Origin: Pyrodictiaceae archaeon
GTDB lineage: Archaea > Thermoproteota > Thermoprotei_A > Sulfolobales > Pyrodictiaceae
Length of the DNA: 5,176 nt
Direction of reading: 5' to 3'
Assembly: GCA_015520245.1 (NCBI GenBank)
Contig: WAQM01000130.1
Location: 1-5,176 of the forward strand
Shown: piece after piece, positions 4,268 through 5,176 of the stretch
Layout: each line of letters begins with the position of its first letter
Numbering within the stretch: position 1 is the first letter of the stretch
Program-made: the position numbers and the translations under genes
Notes under the pieces: generated by a model
Databases searched by the model: none
What the model was told of the DNA's origin: nothing
Seen by the model: only the letters and a program-made list of their open reading frames with translations

Positions 4268-4685
4268 GTAGCGCAGCTAGGAGCTCGGAGGCGGCGTCGG
4301 CGACCTCCTCTAGCAGCTCGCGCGCCCTCCCCGGGTCGCGGGCTGCCAGCTCCTCCAGCCCGGCCCTCACCAGCCCCCAGAGCGCCCTCAGCGCCTCAGC
4401 GAGCAGCTTCACGGCCAGCTCCTCGTCCGTGGCGGCGAGCCGCTCGAAGGCCCGGCACAGGCTCTCCGCCGAGGGCGCGAGCGTGCCGTGAACGTACCTG
4501 GAAACGGCCGGCGGCGAGACGCCCATGAGCCTGGCGAGCTCGCGTCCGGTGTAGCCGGCCTCTAGCACCTCCAGCACCAGGCGCCGGCGGCCCTCGGGGC
4601 CCAGCGACGAGGCCAGGCTACACGCAATCGCGACGAGACGGGACGCCAAGCGCCTCGACCACCTCCTCCAGCGCTCCGTGGTCAC
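4227..4685 (-). CDS. HTH (Cro/XRE-like) transcriptional regulator, 152 residues
   Basis: A helix-turn-helix lies at residues 45-67: YTGRELARLMGVSPPAVSRYVHG. The A-x-x-x-G-V-S-x-x-x-V-S-R-Y pattern is that of a Cro/C1 or related archaeal DNA-binding helix pair, with SPPAVSRYVHG as recognition helix. It is preceded by a helical segment (17-43) and followed by a long, probably helical region (70-140) rich in Leu, Ala and Glu, likely for dimerisation; no ligand-binding domain is evident. The tail PTPRPPRGGPLYP is disordered and overlaps the convergent 113-residue gene. GTG at 4685 has AAGGAGG at a good distance. TTG at 4649, preceded by GAGGTGG, is a serious alternative that removes a very basic 12-residue extension. 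In either case the gene begins inside the kinase gene (68 or 32 nt overlap), so the two are probably co-transcribed. Targets are unknown; autoregulation or control of the kinase operon is plausible. Confidence 0.8.
   Translation of the reverse strand: MTTERWRRWSRRLASRLVAIACSLASSLGPEGRRRLVLEVLEAGYTGRELARLMGVSPPAVSRYVHGTLAPSAESLCRAFERLAATDEELAVKLLAEALRALWGLVRAGLEELAARDPGRARELLEEVADAASELLAALPTPRPPRGGPLYP
4241..4258. repeat. Perfect hairpin in the overlap of two convergent genes
   Basis: GCCCTCC (4241-4247) and GGAGGGC (4252-4258) form a 7-bp stem with the tetraloop CCGA. It lies inside the 41-nt region coding on both strands (ends of the 113-residue gene and of the HTH gene). A symmetrical stem at this point could act as a two-way transcript-end structure, although archaeal termination usually relies on T-rich tracts, which are absent here. 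Confidence 0.5.
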
Positions 4686-5176
4686 GCCGCCCCTCCTTGT
4701 ATGAGCGGAGCAACTCCGTGATACGGCCCCCTGCCAGGCCCGGCGCCGCCTTTAGCGCCCACCGGTAGCGCTTTAGCCCGCCCACGAGCTGCGCCAAGTT
4801 GGTCCTACGGCTCCCTCTCCTCATGGGTGTTGCGGACTCGTAGTCGACTATGTACGGCTCGGTGCCGTCGAGCAGCACCTGGCCCCCCGGCCTGGCGAGC
4901 TCGTTGTGGAGGAGGCCAGCGACGTCGAGGAGCCACGCCTTGACCAGGAGCCTACGCAGCACGAGCCACGCCTCCCAGCAGTTGCTGGGCCTGTACTCGT
5001 CCAGCCTCGGCCCGAGCACGGCCTCGGTCACTAGGGCGCGGCGGCCGAAGGCGTATAGCTTGGGGGCGATGCCGAGGCTGGAGGCCACCGACCACGCCGC
5101 CGCCTCCCACAGGAGGCTGCTGCGGCGCGCGTCCTGCCTCAACACCTTCACCGCGACCCTCCGCCCCCTCCACACG
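4618..5176 (-). CDS. Atypical Ser/Thr protein kinase, COG2112-like (5' end outside window)
   Basis: The visible 185 residues start inside the N-lobe. WRGRRVAVKVLR includes the ATP-anchoring Lys (residue 10 of the visible part) of a VAVK motif, and Glu24 in LLWEAAAW is a candidate helix-C partner. The catalytic loop reads LLHNELARPGGQVLLDG (88-104), and the metal-binding DFG equivalent is IVDYESAT (109-116). HxELxRP followed by D[FY]ESA is the signature, as I recall it, of the short archaeal kinases of COG2112, distantly related to RIO/Bud32-type kinases. The HRD Asp of classical kinases is thus replaced by Glu or supplied differently. The glycine-rich loop and start codon, perhaps 20-30 residues, lie beyond the right edge; the first visible GTG is most likely internal. 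The C-terminus is helical and ends RRDCV. The downstream HTH gene starts within it. Substrates are unknown. Confidence 0.82.
   Translation of the reverse strand, partial: VWRGRRVAVKVLRQDARRSSLLWEAAAWSVASSLGIAPKLYAFGRRALVTEAVLGPRLDEYRPSNCWEAWLVLRRLLVKAWLLDVAGLLHNELARPGGQVLLDGTEPYIVDYESATPMRRGSRRTNLAQLVGGLKRYRWALKAAPGLAGGRITELLRSYKEGRRDHGALEEVVEALGVPSRRDCV

Noticed and set aside
1..5176. CRISPR array, insertion sequence or toxin-antitoxin module
   Set aside because: No regularly spaced repeats, transposase motifs, terminal inverted repeats or recognisable toxin families are present.

Overview
This window looks like a chromosomal segment of a GC-rich, probably hyperthermophilic crenarchaeon (Desulfurococcales, Acidilobales or Pyrodictiaceae-like; this placement is inference). 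The evidence is high GC throughout, very tight gene packing, GTG and TTG starts, short TATA-like elements about 38 nt before several starts, a tRNA gene that encodes its own CCA end, and archaeal families: a short COG2112-like protein kinase, a TupABC tungstate transporter, a DUF1028 protein and an archaeal isochorismatase-fold hydrolase.

Layout. Bases 1-147 (minus) hold the N-terminus of an isochorismatase/nicotinamidase-family hydrolase that runs off the left edge. It is divergent from a 68-residue unknown protein at 267-473 (plus). A DUF1028 protein (632-1258, plus) follows, behind a leader with two inverted repeats. It converges tail to tail with a three-gene minus-strand operon, tupA-tupB-tupC (3462 down to 1255), encoding a tungstate-type ABC importer: lipid- or signal-anchored binding protein, permease and ATPase. 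The two converging stop codons share the same CTAG. About 250 nt of non-coding DNA separates tupA from a tRNA-Leu(GAG) gene on the minus strand (3717-3804). That stretch has a tandem 8-bp repeat, a hairpin and short sequences repeated on the other side of the tRNA. A divergent promoter region (3805-3925) then serves the tRNA and an unknown 113-residue protein (3926-4267, plus). That protein's last codons overlap, antisense, the end of an HTH regulator gene (4227-4685, minus). The regulator gene in turn overlaps the end of an atypical protein kinase gene (4618 to the right edge, minus, 5' end missing).

How the genes work together. TupABC should bring tungstate into the cell for tungstopterin enzymes such as aldehyde:ferredoxin oxidoreductases; no tungsten enzyme or cofactor gene lies in the window. 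The kinase and HTH genes form a translationally overlapped pair and may act in one regulatory unit. I found no CRISPR array, insertion sequence, toxin-antitoxin pair or clear integrated element. The most unusual points are a glutamate where the TupC Q-loop glutamine is expected, the overlapping convergent gene ends, the kinase-HTH overlap, and the repeat-bearing non-coding DNA around the tRNA.
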